Below, piece after piece: positions 29,325 through 38,078 of a DNA stretch of 64,000 nucleotides. Each line of letters begins with the position of its first letter. Within the stretch, counting starts at the first letter, position 1. The notes beneath the pieces were generated by a model. It had not been told where the DNA came from, ran no database searches, and saw only the letters and a program-made list of their open reading frames with translations. A program made the position numbers and the translations under genes. Location of the stretch: positions 1,405,905-1,469,904 of the forward strand of contig NZ_AP014548.1 in assembly GCF_000831385.1 (NCBI RefSeq), in the 5' to 3' direction. Source of the DNA: Nonlabens marinus S1-08 (GTDB taxonomy: Bacteria > Bacteroidota > Bacteroidia > Flavobacteriales > Flavobacteriaceae).

Positions 29325-32300
29325 TGAGGTCAGTTATAAGTTACTTCATCAGGCATCATGTGGCAGTTAACGTAGTCATCGCAGCCTTTACCATTTTTGG
29401 TATTCTAGGCATGCTCTCCTTAAAGTCATCTTTTTTTCCACTGGTAGAATCTAAAGTTATCACCATCAATGTGGTGTATCCGGGAGCATCTCCTCAGGAA
29501 ATTGAAGAAGGTGTCGTTCTCAAGATCGAGGATAATTTAAAAGGAATTGAAGGAATAGATAGGGTCACATCTGCCTCAAGAGAAAACTCAGGGTCGATTA
29601 CCGTTGAGATTTTGAAAGGCTACAACATCGACTTTATGCTACTGGAAGTCAAAAATGCGGTGGATCGAGTGCCTTCATTTCCTATTGGAATGGAACCTCT
29701 GGTAGTCGCCAAAAGAGAAGAATCTAGACCAACAATTACTTTTGCTTTAAGCGGTACGAATGTGCCATTAAACACTCTAAAACAACTCGCTCGAGATGTT
29801 GAAAATGATTTGCGAGGAATTGATGGTATTTCGCAAATCTCAATCACGGGTTATCCTGCTGAGGAGATTGAAATTGCAGTCAATGAAAATACGTTACTAG
29901 GCTATAATGTTACTTTTCAAGAGGTGGCGACCGCAGTGGCAAATTCTAATATCCTAACCACCGGTGGTAATATCAAAACTGATGTTGAGGAGTACTTGAT
30001 ACGAGCAAATAATCGTTCCTATTACGGCGACGAATTGAATTATATCCCAGTGCGCACACGGCCCGATGGAACTACAATTTTCCTCAAGGATGTGGCTACT
30101 GTTCGAGATCGCTTTTCAGAATCTCCAAATGCCACTTACTTTGATGACGAGCGCGCAGTAAATATTACAGTGACCAGCACAAATGCGGAAGATTTGATTG
30201 ATAGTGCAGACAAGGTCAAAGAATACATAGAGAAATACAATCAACGCTCCACAAATGTGCAGTTGAACGTCGTTCGGGATTTGTCTATCACATTGAATCA
30301 ACGTACCGCCTTGCTTACAGAGAATGCCATCATTGGTATGTTGCTAGTGCTGTTATTTCTTTCCGTTTTCTTGAATACCAGACTTGCGTTCTGGGTAGCT
30401 TTTGGTTTACCTATTGCTTTTCTGGGGATGTTCATTTTTGCTGGACAGTTTGACGTCACCATCAATGTACTTTCCTTATTTGGAATGATCATCGTCATAG
30501 GTATTTTGGTAGATGATGGAATTGTAATTGCTGAAAATATTTACCAGCATTACGAGGATGGTAAAGATCCAGTAGAAGCAGCTATCGACGGAACGATGGA
30601 GGTGATCCCGCCTATTTTAAGTGCGATCATCACCACGATATTAGCATTCTCTACATTCCTGTTTTTAGATGGGAGAATTGGGGAATTCTTTAGTGAGGTA
30701 TCGGTCATTGTTATTTTAACCTTATTGGTTTCATTAGTAGAAGCGCTGATCATTCTGCCGGCTCACTTAGCGCATTCAAAGGCACTAAAACCTAGGTCAG
30801 AAGTTCCCAAGACAGGAATCGCTAAAGCATTTCAGAAAATGCGAGTGGTGAATGAGTATGGTGACAAGACAATGAATTGGATGCGGGATAAGATCTATGC
30901 TCCAGCATTGCGTTTCACCCTAAAAAACCAATTCTTGACTTTTTCATTTTTCGTGGCTGCGTTGTTGCTTACTGTTGGATCTGTTGGCGGTGGTATCATT
31001 GGGGTAACACTGTTTCCACAAATATCCAGTGATCAAGTTTCTGTAACTCTAGAGATGCCAAATGGTACGGCAGAGTCGATAACAGATTCTTTGATCTCAT
31101 CTATACAGCAAAAAGCTCAAATCGTCAATAAAGAATTGACGGAAGAATATTTGACTGACGAGGAGTATGGGGACAGCGTCATGCTATTTGAAAATATCAT
31201 CAAATCTCAAACCTCTTCCTCCTCGGCTAACTTATCCATCAACTTGTTACCAGGAGAGACCCGACCAGAAGCCTTGACTTCTCCCATAGTAGCGAATAGG
31301 TTGCGAGAGTTGGTAGGCGTTATTCCTGGAGCGGAGACTTTGACATTTGGATCAGGAGGAAATTTTGGAGGGAGTCCAGTTTCCGTCTCATTATTGAGTA
31401 ACGACATCAACGAACTAAAAGCGGCTACAGAGGATTTTAAAGAGATCTTAAGTCAGAACCCGTTGTTGAAAGATATAGAAGACAATGACCCTGCAGGAAT
31501 CAAAGAAATCAAGCTGGAATTGAATGACAACGCCTATGCATTAGGATTGAATTCCCGATCAGTGATGAGCCAGGTGCGATCTGCGTTTTTTGGACAGGAA
31601 GCACAGCGATTCCAGCGAGGTCAGGATGAGATACGTGTTTGGGTGCGTTACGAGCGAGATAATCGCAACAGCATCAAGGATATGGACGAGTTGCGTATTG
31701 CTACACCTAGCGGCGATCGCGTGCCTTTAAGGGATATTGCAGACTACACAATTGAACGTGGCGATGTAGTCATCAACCACTTAGAAGGGCGCAGAGAAAT
31801 TTTAATAAGCGCTGACCTAAAGGATCCCAACCAAAGTGCTACAGATGTGCTGACTGATATTCAAGAGAATATCATACCAGAACTACAGAAAAAATACCCG
31901 ACGATTTCACCTAATTATTTGAGTGGTCAAGCCAGAGAAGCTGAAAAGATCTCCAGTAGCGCCAGCTTCATATTCCCACTAGTTTTATTGATAATCTATT
32001 TTGTGATCGCCTTCACTTTCCGCAGTGGGACGCAGCCCATCATGTTGATTTTATTGATTCCATTCAGTTTTATTGCCGTGGCATGGGGACACTGGATCCA
32101 TGGTTTCCCAGTGAATATATTAAGTATGTTGGGAATCATAGCCCTGATAGGAATTATGGTGAATGACGGGCTTGTGCTTATAGGTAAATTCAACTCCTTA
32201 ATACGTGAGGGCAGAGATTTTGACGAGGCCTTATATGAAGCTGGGAAAAGCCGTTTTAGGGCAATTTTCTTAACTTCATTAACTACAGTGGCTGGATTAG

Positions 32301-32551
32301 CACCCTTACTATTAGAAAAGAGTCGTCAGGCACAATTCTTAAAACCTATGGCGATCTCCATTTCTTATGGTATAGCAATCGCAACCGTACTAACTTTACT
32401 GCTTTTACCCTTGTTTCTCAGTTTTGGGAACAACAGTAAAGTCTGGATCCACTGGTTGAGAACTGGAGAGAAAATTGACAAGACTTCTGTTACCAGTATC
32501 GCTAAGGAGCAAAAAGCATTAGAAGAATTTGAAGAAAAAAGTGATGAATAA
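29324..32551 (+). CDS. RND efflux permease (AcrB/HAE-type)
   Basis: 1075 residues, the usual length for the family. Twelve transmembrane helices in two halves with two large periplasmic loops. The paired aspartates of the proton path are visible in helix 4 (ILVDDGIVIAENI, about residues 396-397). SSFFPLVESKVITINVVYPGASPQEIEEGV near the N-terminus and NGLVLIGK-like NDGLVLIGKFN in the second half are typical. It pumps drugs, dyes, metals or lipids; the substrate cannot be told. The stop overlaps the TolC gene start by 8 bp. Confidence 0.95.
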   Translation: MRSVISYFIRHHVAVNVVIAAFTIFGILGMLSLKSSFFPLVESKVITINVVYPGASPQEIEEGVVLKIEDNLKGIEGIDRVTSASRENSGSITVEILKGYNIDFMLLEVKNAVDRVPSFPIGMEPLVVAKREESRPTITFALSGTNVPLNTLKQLARDVENDLRGIDGISQISITGYPAEEIEIAVNENTLLGYNVTFQEVATAVANSNILTTGGNIKTDVEEYLIRANNRSYYGDELNYIPVRTRPDGTTIFLKDVATVRDRFSESPNATYFDDERAVNITVTSTNAEDLIDSADKVKEYIEKYNQRSTNVQLNVVRDLSITLNQRTALLTENAIIGMLLVLLFLSVFLNTRLAFWVAFGLPIAFLGMFIFAGQFDVTINVLSLFGMIIVIGILVDDGIVIAENIYQHYEDGKDPVEAAIDGTMEVIPPILSAIITTILAFSTFLFLDGRIGEFFSEVSVIVILTLLVSLVEALIILPAHLAHSKALKPRSEVPKTGIAKAFQKMRVVNEYGDKTMNWMRDKIYAPALRFTLKNQFLTFSFFVAALLLTVGSVGGGIIGVTLFPQISSDQVSVTLEMPNGTAESITDSLISSIQQKAQIVNKELTEEYLTDEEYGDSVMLFENIIKSQTSSSSANLSINLLPGETRPEALTSPIVANRLRELVGVIPGAETLTFGSGGNFGGSPVSVSLLSNDINELKAATEDFKEILSQNPLLKDIEDNDPAGIKEIKLELNDNAYALGLNSRSVMSQVRSAFFGQEAQRFQRGQDEIRVWVRYERDNRNSIKDMDELRIATPSGDRVPLRDIADYTIERGDVVINHLEGRREILISADLKDPNQSATDVLTDIQENIIPELQKKYPTISPNYLSGQAREAEKISSSASFIFPLVLLIIYFVIAFTFRSGTQPIMLILLIPFSFIAVAWGHWIHGFPVNILSMLGIIALIGIMVNDGLVLIGKFNSLIREGRDFDEALYEAGKSRFRAIFLTSLTTVAGLAPLLLEKSRQAQFLKPMAISISYGIAIATVLTLLLLPLFLSFGNNSKVWIHWLRTGEKIDKTSVTSIAKEQKALEEFEEKSDE

Positions 32552-33917
32552 AAAGCTACTGATAAGCAGTGTTGTGGTGGTTTTTTTCGCTTTCGCGAAA
32601 GCGTACTCACAACAAACATTAAACAGCGTTTTGCAAAAGAACGAGGCCGTTCAAAACATGCTGGAGAATAACTATGATATTCTCATCAATCGCAATCGTC
32701 TTGAAGTTGCGGATAATAATCAAAGTATCCTGAATAGCGGCTATTTACCTAGCGTGACTGGTACTGCGGGAGCGAACTATAGCAATACGGACAGTCGGAC
32801 TGAATTTGGAACGACCGCAGATAGCACGGGTGCCATCTTACCGCCCAGGAGGCCGGTAGTTTTAAATGATCAGATTGCAAGGCGTTATAATGCAAGTATA
32901 GGAGTGGATTATTTGCTCTTTGATGGTTTAGGTAGGTTTTACAACTACAAGATCTTAAAAGAACAATACGACTTGACTGATCTAGAGGTAAGACAAGTAA
33001 TTGAGAGTACTACGTTACAATTGATGAGTGTTTATTATGAAGTAGCCCGACTTACGGAAAACCTTTCAGTCTTTGAACAAACATTACAAAACACCAAAAA
33101 GAGAGAAACCCGCGCGCAATATCAATTTGAATACGGTCAGGTGAATAAGCTAGAAGTTCTCAATGCCCAGGTAGACATTAATACGGATAGCATTACTGTT
33201 TTAAACGCTCGCCAAAATCTTGAAAATGCAAAGAGAGATCTCAACCTGGTAATGAATCGTGAAATAAACGCAACTGCATTTACCGTTGACACTTTAGTGG
33301 TGCTTAAGCCAGAGCTTGAAATTATCAGTTATTTGAATGAGGTAGAGGATAATGTTCGGCTGATGATTTCTCGCAGTAATGTGCAAATACGGGAATGGGA
33401 TATCAATACCACTAAAGCATTACTACTTCCTAGAGTAGGACTAAGTGGGAATTACGGCTGGAATAGGTCAGAGGATCCGCAAAGCCCATTTTTTCCGTCT
33501 CGAACTGGTACTAGCGATGCTCTTAACCTAGGCGCTACACTTACTTGGAATATTTTTGATGGTGGAAGATCCATAACAGGATTGGAAAATTCTAAAATCA
33601 CGGCGGAAAATGAAAGACTACGACTGGAGCAAACGGAGAAGCAAGTCATGCGAGATATTGCCAATGCACGTGGTGATTATGAGAATGCACTAGCCATCTA
33701 TCGTCTTCAAACCCAGAATGTGGAGACGAATCGAAATAACTTCAGTAGATCTGAGGAACAATATCGTCTAGGTCAGATCACTAGTATTGTTTTACGTCAG
33801 GCACAAATCAACCTTGTGAACGCCCAAACCACTCAAAACCTTGCAAAGTACAATGCTAAACTTGCCGAACTTCAACTTTTGCAACTGGCAGGTGAGTTAA
33901 TGAATCAAGAATTATGA
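32544..33917 (+). CDS. TolC-family outer-membrane channel protein
   Basis: 457 residues from ATG 32544, which gives a signal peptide MNKKLLISSVVVVFFAFAKAYSQ; a TTG reading from 32529 adds five charged residues and is rejected. Two repeats of the outer membrane efflux protein fold are visible (YYEVARLTENLSVFEQTLQNTKKRE near 170 and YRLGQITSIVLRQAQINLVNAQTT near 415). The palindrome at 32588-32603 encodes the end of the signal peptide (AFAKA). It is the exit channel of the RND system. The ATGA overlap with the next small gene indicates coupling. Confidence 0.93.
   Translation: MNKKLLISSVVVVFFAFAKAYSQQTLNSVLQKNEAVQNMLENNYDILINRNRLEVADNNQSILNSGYLPSVTGTAGANYSNTDSRTEFGTTADSTGAILPPRRPVVLNDQIARRYNASIGVDYLLFDGLGRFYNYKILKEQYDLTDLEVRQVIESTTLQLMSVYYEVARLTENLSVFEQTLQNTKKRETRAQYQFEYGQVNKLEVLNAQVDINTDSITVLNARQNLENAKRDLNLVMNREINATAFTVDTLVVLKPELEIISYLNEVEDNVRLMISRSNVQIREWDINTTKALLLPRVGLSGNYGWNRSEDPQSPFFPSRTGTSDALNLGATLTWNIFDGGRSITGLENSKITAENERLRLEQTEKQVMRDIANARGDYENALAIYRLQTQNVETNRNNFSRSEEQYRLGQITSIVLRQAQINLVNAQTTQNLAKYNAKLAELQLLQLAGELMNQEL
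32588..32603. repeat. 16-bp palindrome, copy 8
   Basis: Perfect copy inside the signal-peptide coding region of the TolC-family gene (AFAKA). Confidence 0.95.
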
Positions 33918-34093
33918 TAGAGCATTTCTTCTCGTGTCCTCATTGCTGGCAAGAGATTTCTATGCTGCTTGATCCAGCTTATTCACAAACCTATGTAGAG
34001 GATTGCGAGGTGTGTTGTAATCCCATTGAACTGTCAGTCGTTTTTGAAGAAGGGGAACTCACTGCTTTTGAAGCCAGGGAATTAGGACAATAA
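33914..34093 (+). CDS. CPXCG motif-containing cysteine-rich protein
   Basis: 59 residues. ATG 33914 overlaps the TolC gene stop (ATGA). Four cysteines in two pairs, CPHC at residues 8-11 and CEVCC from residue 31, followed by NPIELSVVF, match the small CPXCG zinc-ribbon family. The acidic C-terminus (FEEGELTAFEARELGQ) fits too. The function is unknown. Coupling to an RND operon is either chance operon growth or a hint of metal or stress control. A terminator follows within 5 bp. Confidence 0.8.
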   Translation: MIEHFFSCPHCWQEISMLLDPAYSQTYVEDCEVCCNPIELSVVFEEGELTAFEARELGQ

Positions 34094-34096
34094 AAA

Positions 34097-34114
34097 AGCC
34101 GCTCTATAGCGGCT
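34097..34114. terminator. Bidirectional terminator after the CPXCG gene
   Basis: Stem AGCCGCT / AGCGGCT with a 4-nt loop, flanked by A6 and a T-rich end, between convergent genes. Confidence 0.7.
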
Positions 34115-34137
34115 AATTATTTTCTATAATTTGAAAT

Positions 34138-34602
34138 CTAGTCGTTTATATGCGCTGCAACATCTTCCAGTCGCTTTATTTGATTTACAGTGCTTTGAAT
34201 TTCATCTTTTTGAGCTTCTAGAACGCTCACTACAGTTTGTGGTAACTCCTCACGGTGCTTCAACACTTCCGAGTATTCTTCAATAGCAGCTTGTTCACCT
34301 CTCAAACATTCTTCTAGAACGGTTTCATCTTTATTACCGCTTAAGGCAGCTTTAATGTTCATCCAGCTGCGGTGAAGATCTCCTTTTACACTGCCATCAA
34401 ATTCTGGTGACTCATTCATGCCTTTCATTTCACCTGTAATGCTAGCTGCGTATCGGGTACGTTTTGCTCCCTGCTGTGCAAACCATCTTTTCAAGTCTAC
34501 ATTCTCAACTACTTCAGATGCGTTTGCGTATCCTCTTTGAGCATCATAAGTCTTTTCTAATATGCTGTTGAGGTATTGTTCAGTTTTTACTTTGGAGTCC
34601 AT
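34138..34602 (-). CDS. PA2169-family four-helix-bundle protein (DUF2383)
   Basis: 154 residues, all helical, no signal peptide. The pattern (EKTYDAQRGYANASEVVENVDLKRWFAQQGAKR spans residues near 15-48, then GSVKGDLHRSWMNIKAAL and LEECLRGEQAAIEEYSEVL) is the DUF2383 ferritin-like four-helix family. It often responds to stress; its molecular role is not established. It is monocistronic and convergent with the RND operon. Confidence 0.85.
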   Translation of the reverse strand: MDSKVKTEQYLNSILEKTYDAQRGYANASEVVENVDLKRWFAQQGAKRTRYAASITGEMKGMNESPEFDGSVKGDLHRSWMNIKAALSGNKDETVLEECLRGEQAAIEEYSEVLKHREELPQTVVSVLEAQKDEIQSTVNQIKRLEDVAAHIND

Positions 34603-34709
34603 AATAGTTCATTTTACTTAAAAATAATAGGTAATGGTTTGATCCTCTGCCAAGTTCTTGTGATTTGAGATTTGTTTAACGAAACTCCTCAATGAAAAAT
34701 GATAAAAAG

Positions 34710-34740
34710 TTGTGGAGATTGTGAAAAGGTCGTATATTTG
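34710..34740 (+). promoter_or_regulatory. Promoter of the initiator tRNA
   Basis: TTG at 34710-34712, a 20-nt spacer and TATATTTG at 34733-34740, an exact -7 element, ending 10 nt before the mature tRNA. Confidence 0.8.
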
Positions 34741-34750
34741 CCGTCCATAT

Positions 34751-34823
<73 letters not shown>

Positions 34824-34828
34824 CTAGT

Positions 34829-34860
34829 AAAAAGCCGATTCATTTCTGAATCGGCTTTTT
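34829..34860 (+). terminator. Terminator of the initiator tRNA
   Basis: Perfect 14-bp stem (34829-34842 with 34847-34860) with a 4-nt loop and a T run, 5 nt past the tRNA. Confidence 0.9.
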
Positions 34861-34976
34861 TGTCTTAAAAATGTCCAGTCCTATATTACCTGAATCGATA
34901 ATTTAGGACGGGACAGTACTTAAAAAATATTTTATAGGGATTGTTTTTAATCGTTAATTATTTTCCCTCACCTAAA

Positions 34977-35000
34977 AAAAACTGCCCATAGGCAGCTTTT
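34977..35000 (-). terminator. Terminator of the frameshifted lipoprotein gene
   Basis: Short stem CTGCC / GGCAG with CATA loop, flanked by A and T runs, 25 bp beyond the stop of the minus-strand gene. Weak but well placed. Between the tRNA terminator and this point I see nothing else. Confidence 0.5.
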
Positions 35001-35024
35001 ATCATAATAGATGATAGCAATTCT

Positions 35025-35454
35025 TTAATTGCCAGAACTCAATGAATAGCTGCCATCGCCATTAAAAGAAGTCAGGGTAATAGTAACCGACCATGCACCT
35101 GCCACTCCTGCCTGAGTAACACCTGAAAAGGAATCGGGTTCCGTATTTCCATTTAAACTTCTGTTGAGAACAACTGTTCCGTTGGCGTCTCTAACTGTTA
35201 AATTAAAAGTTCCCTCTGCGGTTGAAGTAATATCTGAATTATAATCCGCAGTTGCCGCATTATTAGTCCAAGCAATTGTTCTGATTCCATTTCCACCATT
35301 TCCGGTAAAATCACCGCCTATGTCACCAGACGGCCCTTCATTTACTGTGATAGTAGCAAATAAATCGTCATCATCTGAACAGGATATGAATGCGAAGGTT
35401 AATGCAATGAATGATTGTTAAAATTCTAAAATACTTTAGACTCATTTTTTTCAT
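35025..35454 (-). pseudogene. Small secreted lipoprotein gene broken by a one-base frameshift in its signal peptide
   Basis: ATG 35454 opens MKKMSLKYFRILT in one frame. From about 35414 the reading must move by one base to continue as SFIALTFAFISCSDDDD, a typical lipoprotein signal end with cysteine and an acidic spacer. The second frame then stays open for about 120 codons, to TAA at 35025-35027, with normal codon use (TITVNEGPSGDIGG ... GAWSVTITLTSFNGDGSYSLSSGN). That frame has no ATG, GTG or TTG of its own before the cysteine. One extra base near 35415 explains everything. Either the gene is a recent pseudogene or the base is a sequencing error. The mature part looks like an all-beta domain of unknown function. 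Confidence 0.7.
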
Positions 35455-35478
35455 TTTTATTCTATTTAATTATTGTTT

Positions 35479-35486
35479 CAAAGATA
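35479..35486 (-). promoter_or_regulatory. -7 element of the frameshifted lipoprotein gene
   Basis: TATCTTTG on the minus strand, an exact match, about 25 nt before the ATG at 35454. No clear -33. Confidence 0.4.
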
Positions 35487-35513
35487 GAGAACTCCTCAAC
35501 CTGTTTTAAATTT

Positions 35514-36218
35514 TTAATTTGTGATTTCCAATTCTGTGGCTATATCCAGACCGTCAGCAACGATATCAAAAATATTGCTGTTTTGGGTTTCACTGATTAC
35601 GATGACCCCATTTACATCTTTTGTAGCGTTTGCCATAAGTTCAGCAGTTACTCCAATGAACCAAACAGATGGGTCAAAGGTTATTTCAGCGATGGTTGAC
35701 TGACTTTGTGTAAAAGTGATGGTGCCTTCTCTTTCAACCTCGAACGTCTCACCAGAATTAAATTCAAAGCGAACAGGATGAACTGTTTCATCGCGAGCAG
35801 TATAGATACCGTTTAAAACAACAGAGGGAGAATCAGACTCATCTAACAGTTCTATCTCTACTTCTACCTCTTGGTATGTTCCTGCAGGTATAGCGATGGG
35901 TCTGATATCTGGCGTAGGAATTCCTGTGGCAAAGTCGATAACCACAACTCCTTCTAGTTCAAACTCTATTGAGGTAGAATCATTTTGGGTTTCGGCCTCA
36001 TATGCCATCGAAGTCAAAGTGATGAACCCATCATTGAAAACGAAACTACTATGAGAACTCTTTTCCATGATGTTGCTTGCTTGAGCTTGAGTGTCAAAAG
36101 AGTTTACTGTTTTGAAACTTACGGAAAGTACAGGCTGATCTGATGATTCGTCTGAACTACATGCAGATACTCCTATTATTAAAGATGCTGCAAGAATTTT
36201 AAAAATTGATTTTTTCAT
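35514..36218 (-). CDS. Secreted lipoprotein of unknown function
   Basis: 234 residues with a lipoprotein signal ending VSAC (cysteine near residue 20) and a Ser/Asp/Glu-rich spacer (SSDESSDQ). The mature protein is rich in beta-strand patterns and Thr/Val/Ile, ending in a region (NSNIFDIVADGLDIATELEITN) that suggests a compact beta domain. I do not recognise the family with confidence; it has some DUF4382-like character. It lies between the acidic repeat lipoprotein and the frameshifted lipoprotein, all on the minus strand, so the three may form an operon or gene family next to the sigma/anti-sigma/receptor set. Confidence 0.6.
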   Translation of the reverse strand: MKKSIFKILAASLIIGVSACSSDESSDQPVLSVSFKTVNSFDTQAQASNIMEKSSHSSFVFNDGFITLTSMAYEAETQNDSTSIEFELEGVVVIDFATGIPTPDIRPIAIPAGTYQEVEVEIELLDESDSPSVVLNGIYTARDETVHPVRFEFNSGETFEVEREGTITFTQSQSTIAEITFDPSVWFIGVTAELMANATKDVNGVIVISETQNSNIFDIVADGLDIATELEITN

Positions 36219-36265
36219 GATTTATTATTTAGGGTTTGTTTTTATTGTTTTCACTGTTTGATTAT

Positions 36266-37339
36266 TTAATTACAGCTGTCACTTTTAAATACTAATTCGT
36301 CATCTCCTGCCTGGAGTTCAAATTCAGTTTCTCCAGATTCCTGTTCTATCTCGTGCAAGATCCAGGAACGATTGAAGTCAGTTAGATCAGGAATGTTTAT
36401 GTTAAAACTTATGTTGTTGCCTGTACCAGATGTGGACCAGGTTCCAGCAATGGTGTTTCCATTGTTTGTTACGGTAATTGTTCCATTTGATTCAAACGAA
36501 AAAATATAATCAACATATTGGTCTTCAAGGTCTACATCATCTAGTTCTAATTCTTCGACAGTCCAGTCCGCACAATTAGTTAAGATAGATTCGAAACCGC
36601 TAGTAGTACAATCATCACAATCATCATCATTGTAGTCGTAATCATCATCCTCATCACAATCGTCTTCATAATTATCAATCGCTTGTTCTAGCTCATTAAA
36701 GTTATTGACAACAATCTCGCTGCCATCGGAAATAATAATACTGATGGGAAAGTCAAAGCCTACTAGATCATCTTCATCGAGATCATCTATAAAATCATAA
36801 AGCTCATTATCACTATTAAAAGTTAGAGTGGCAATGATCTCGTTATTAGAATTAAAAACGGATGCGGTCACAGGATAAACGAAGTCGATACACTCTATGT
36901 CATCATCTTCTTCATTTTCACCATTGCAATCGTCTGCATAATCTTCTAACTCACCTAAACTGTTGACCTCAATTCTGGTAAAGTCTGCCAGAATTATAGT
37001 GATAGGAAACGTAATTTCGACAATGTCATCATCATCATCAAATTCGTCTAAAAGATCTTCAAGGTCTTCATAATTGCTAATCTCGGTGATCGTCAAAACG
37101 ATACCGTTGACGGTAACCGTTACGGGTAGTTGAATGGTAAAACAGTTTGCGTTGTAGATGATATTGTCTGTAGAACCATCATTCTTTGCCACTCTTTTAA
37201 TTTTGTTTGCCAAAACCGAATTAGCAATCAAGGTGGTTTCTTCTGGTGGATCAATACTCAAATCGTCTTCAGTTCTACAAGAAGTTGTGATTAGGAATAA
37301 GCCTAATACTGCGTATACTATCGATTTACATGTTTTCAT
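36266..37339 (-). CDS. Highly acidic lipoprotein with two tandem domains, divergent from the ECF sigma factor
   Basis: 357 residues with a lipoprotein signal ending ITTSC (cysteine near residue 21). Two repeats of about 75 residues follow. Each has Cys, then a P-V-T strand (LPVTVTV / YPVTASV), an acidic helix (EDLEDLLDEFDDDDD / NELYDFIDDLDEDD), an F-P-I strand (FPITIIL / FPISIII), a VN-S/N-ELE helix and a closing DDC. Next comes an Asp-rich stretch (DEDDDYDYNDDD), which may bind calcium, and a C-terminal lipocalin-like beta domain (SFESNGTITV, GTWSTSG). I cannot name the family. It faces away from the sigma factor across a 165-bp shared upstream region, which suggests co-regulation or partnership with the TonB receptor (inference). 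Confidence 0.65.
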   Translation of the reverse strand: MKTCKSIVYAVLGLFLITTSCRTEDDLSIDPPEETTLIANSVLANKIKRVAKNDGSTDNIIYNANCFTIQLPVTVTVNGIVLTITEISNYEDLEDLLDEFDDDDDIVEITFPITIILADFTRIEVNSLGELEDYADDCNGENEEDDDIECIDFVYPVTASVFNSNNEIIATLTFNSDNELYDFIDDLDEDDLVGFDFPISIIISDGSEIVVNNFNELEQAIDNYEDDCDEDDDYDYNDDDCDDCTTSGFESILTNCADWTVEELELDDVDLEDQYVDYIFSFESNGTITVTNNGNTIAGTWSTSGTGNNISFNINIPDLTDFNRSWILHEIEQESGETEFELQAGDDELVFKSDSCN

Positions 37340-37504
37340 GATGAAATGATTTTATGGAATGAGAAAAATTTAAATAATCCTAGTTACTAAAAGAACTTAA
37401 ATAACCCTCCTCTATAATTAAAACAACTACATTTTCAAATGTCCCAAAAATTTCTACTTTTTTTTATTCCTACCTTTCTACTCTGAAATCAAAAAAACTA
37501 GTAG

Positions 37505-38029
37505 TTGGCAAAATCACTATATCAAAATATTTGCGATAAACAACACTTTTCAAAACTCTATGAAAAGTATGCTCAAAGTCTTAGTAATATCTTGTTTTAT
37601 AAATATGGAGCCTTATTAAATCCATCTGATAAAGTACAAGATGCTTATATAAAGTTATGGGAGAACTGTGCTAAGGTTGCTCCAGAGGCTGCAAAAACTT
37701 ACTTATATACGGTGGCAAATAACATGATGCTCAATGAAGTCAAGCATCAGAAAGTGGTCTTGAAACATCATCAAGTAAAGCCTAAAGATTATACGAATGA
37801 GTCTCCAGAATTTGTGTTGCGCAAAAAGGAGTTTTCAGAACGCTATGAAACTGTTTTGGCAAATTTAAAAGAAGAGGATCGGGTTGCCTTTCTTATGAGC
37901 AAGGTGGACGGTAAAACCCATAAAGAAATTGCAGCACTATTAGGTGTTACAAAAAAAGTTGTGGAACATCGTATTTACGCTGCCTTTAATAAGCTAAAAG
38001 ATGAACTAGAAGAGCTTAGAGGAAAATAA
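37505..38029 (+). CDS. ECF-family RNA polymerase sigma factor (FecI-like)
   Basis: 174 residues. Region 2 (LYEKYAQSLSNILFYKYG ... VQDAYIKLWEN) and region 4 with its helix-turn-helix (GKTHKEIAALLGVTKKVVEHRIYAAFNKLK spans it) are clear. The start is TTG at 37505, directly after an in-frame stop at 37499-37501; no ATG is available before region 2.2. A near-consensus -7 element (TACCTTTC, 37471-37478) lies upstream. It is followed by its FecR anti-sigma gene and an STN-type receptor, so it is expected to be released by a signal from the outer membrane. Confidence 0.92.
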   Translation: MAKSLYQNICDKQHFSKLYEKYAQSLSNILFYKYGALLNPSDKVQDAYIKLWENCAKVAPEAAKTYLYTVANNMMLNEVKHQKVVLKHHQVKPKDYTNESPEFVLRKKEFSERYETVLANLKEEDRVAFLMSKVDGKTHKEIAALLGVTKKVVEHRIYAAFNKLKDELEELRGK

Positions 38030-38078
38030 GTTAGGGATAATACTACAGTTAGTTGTTTTATAAGTAGTACAGATAGTT

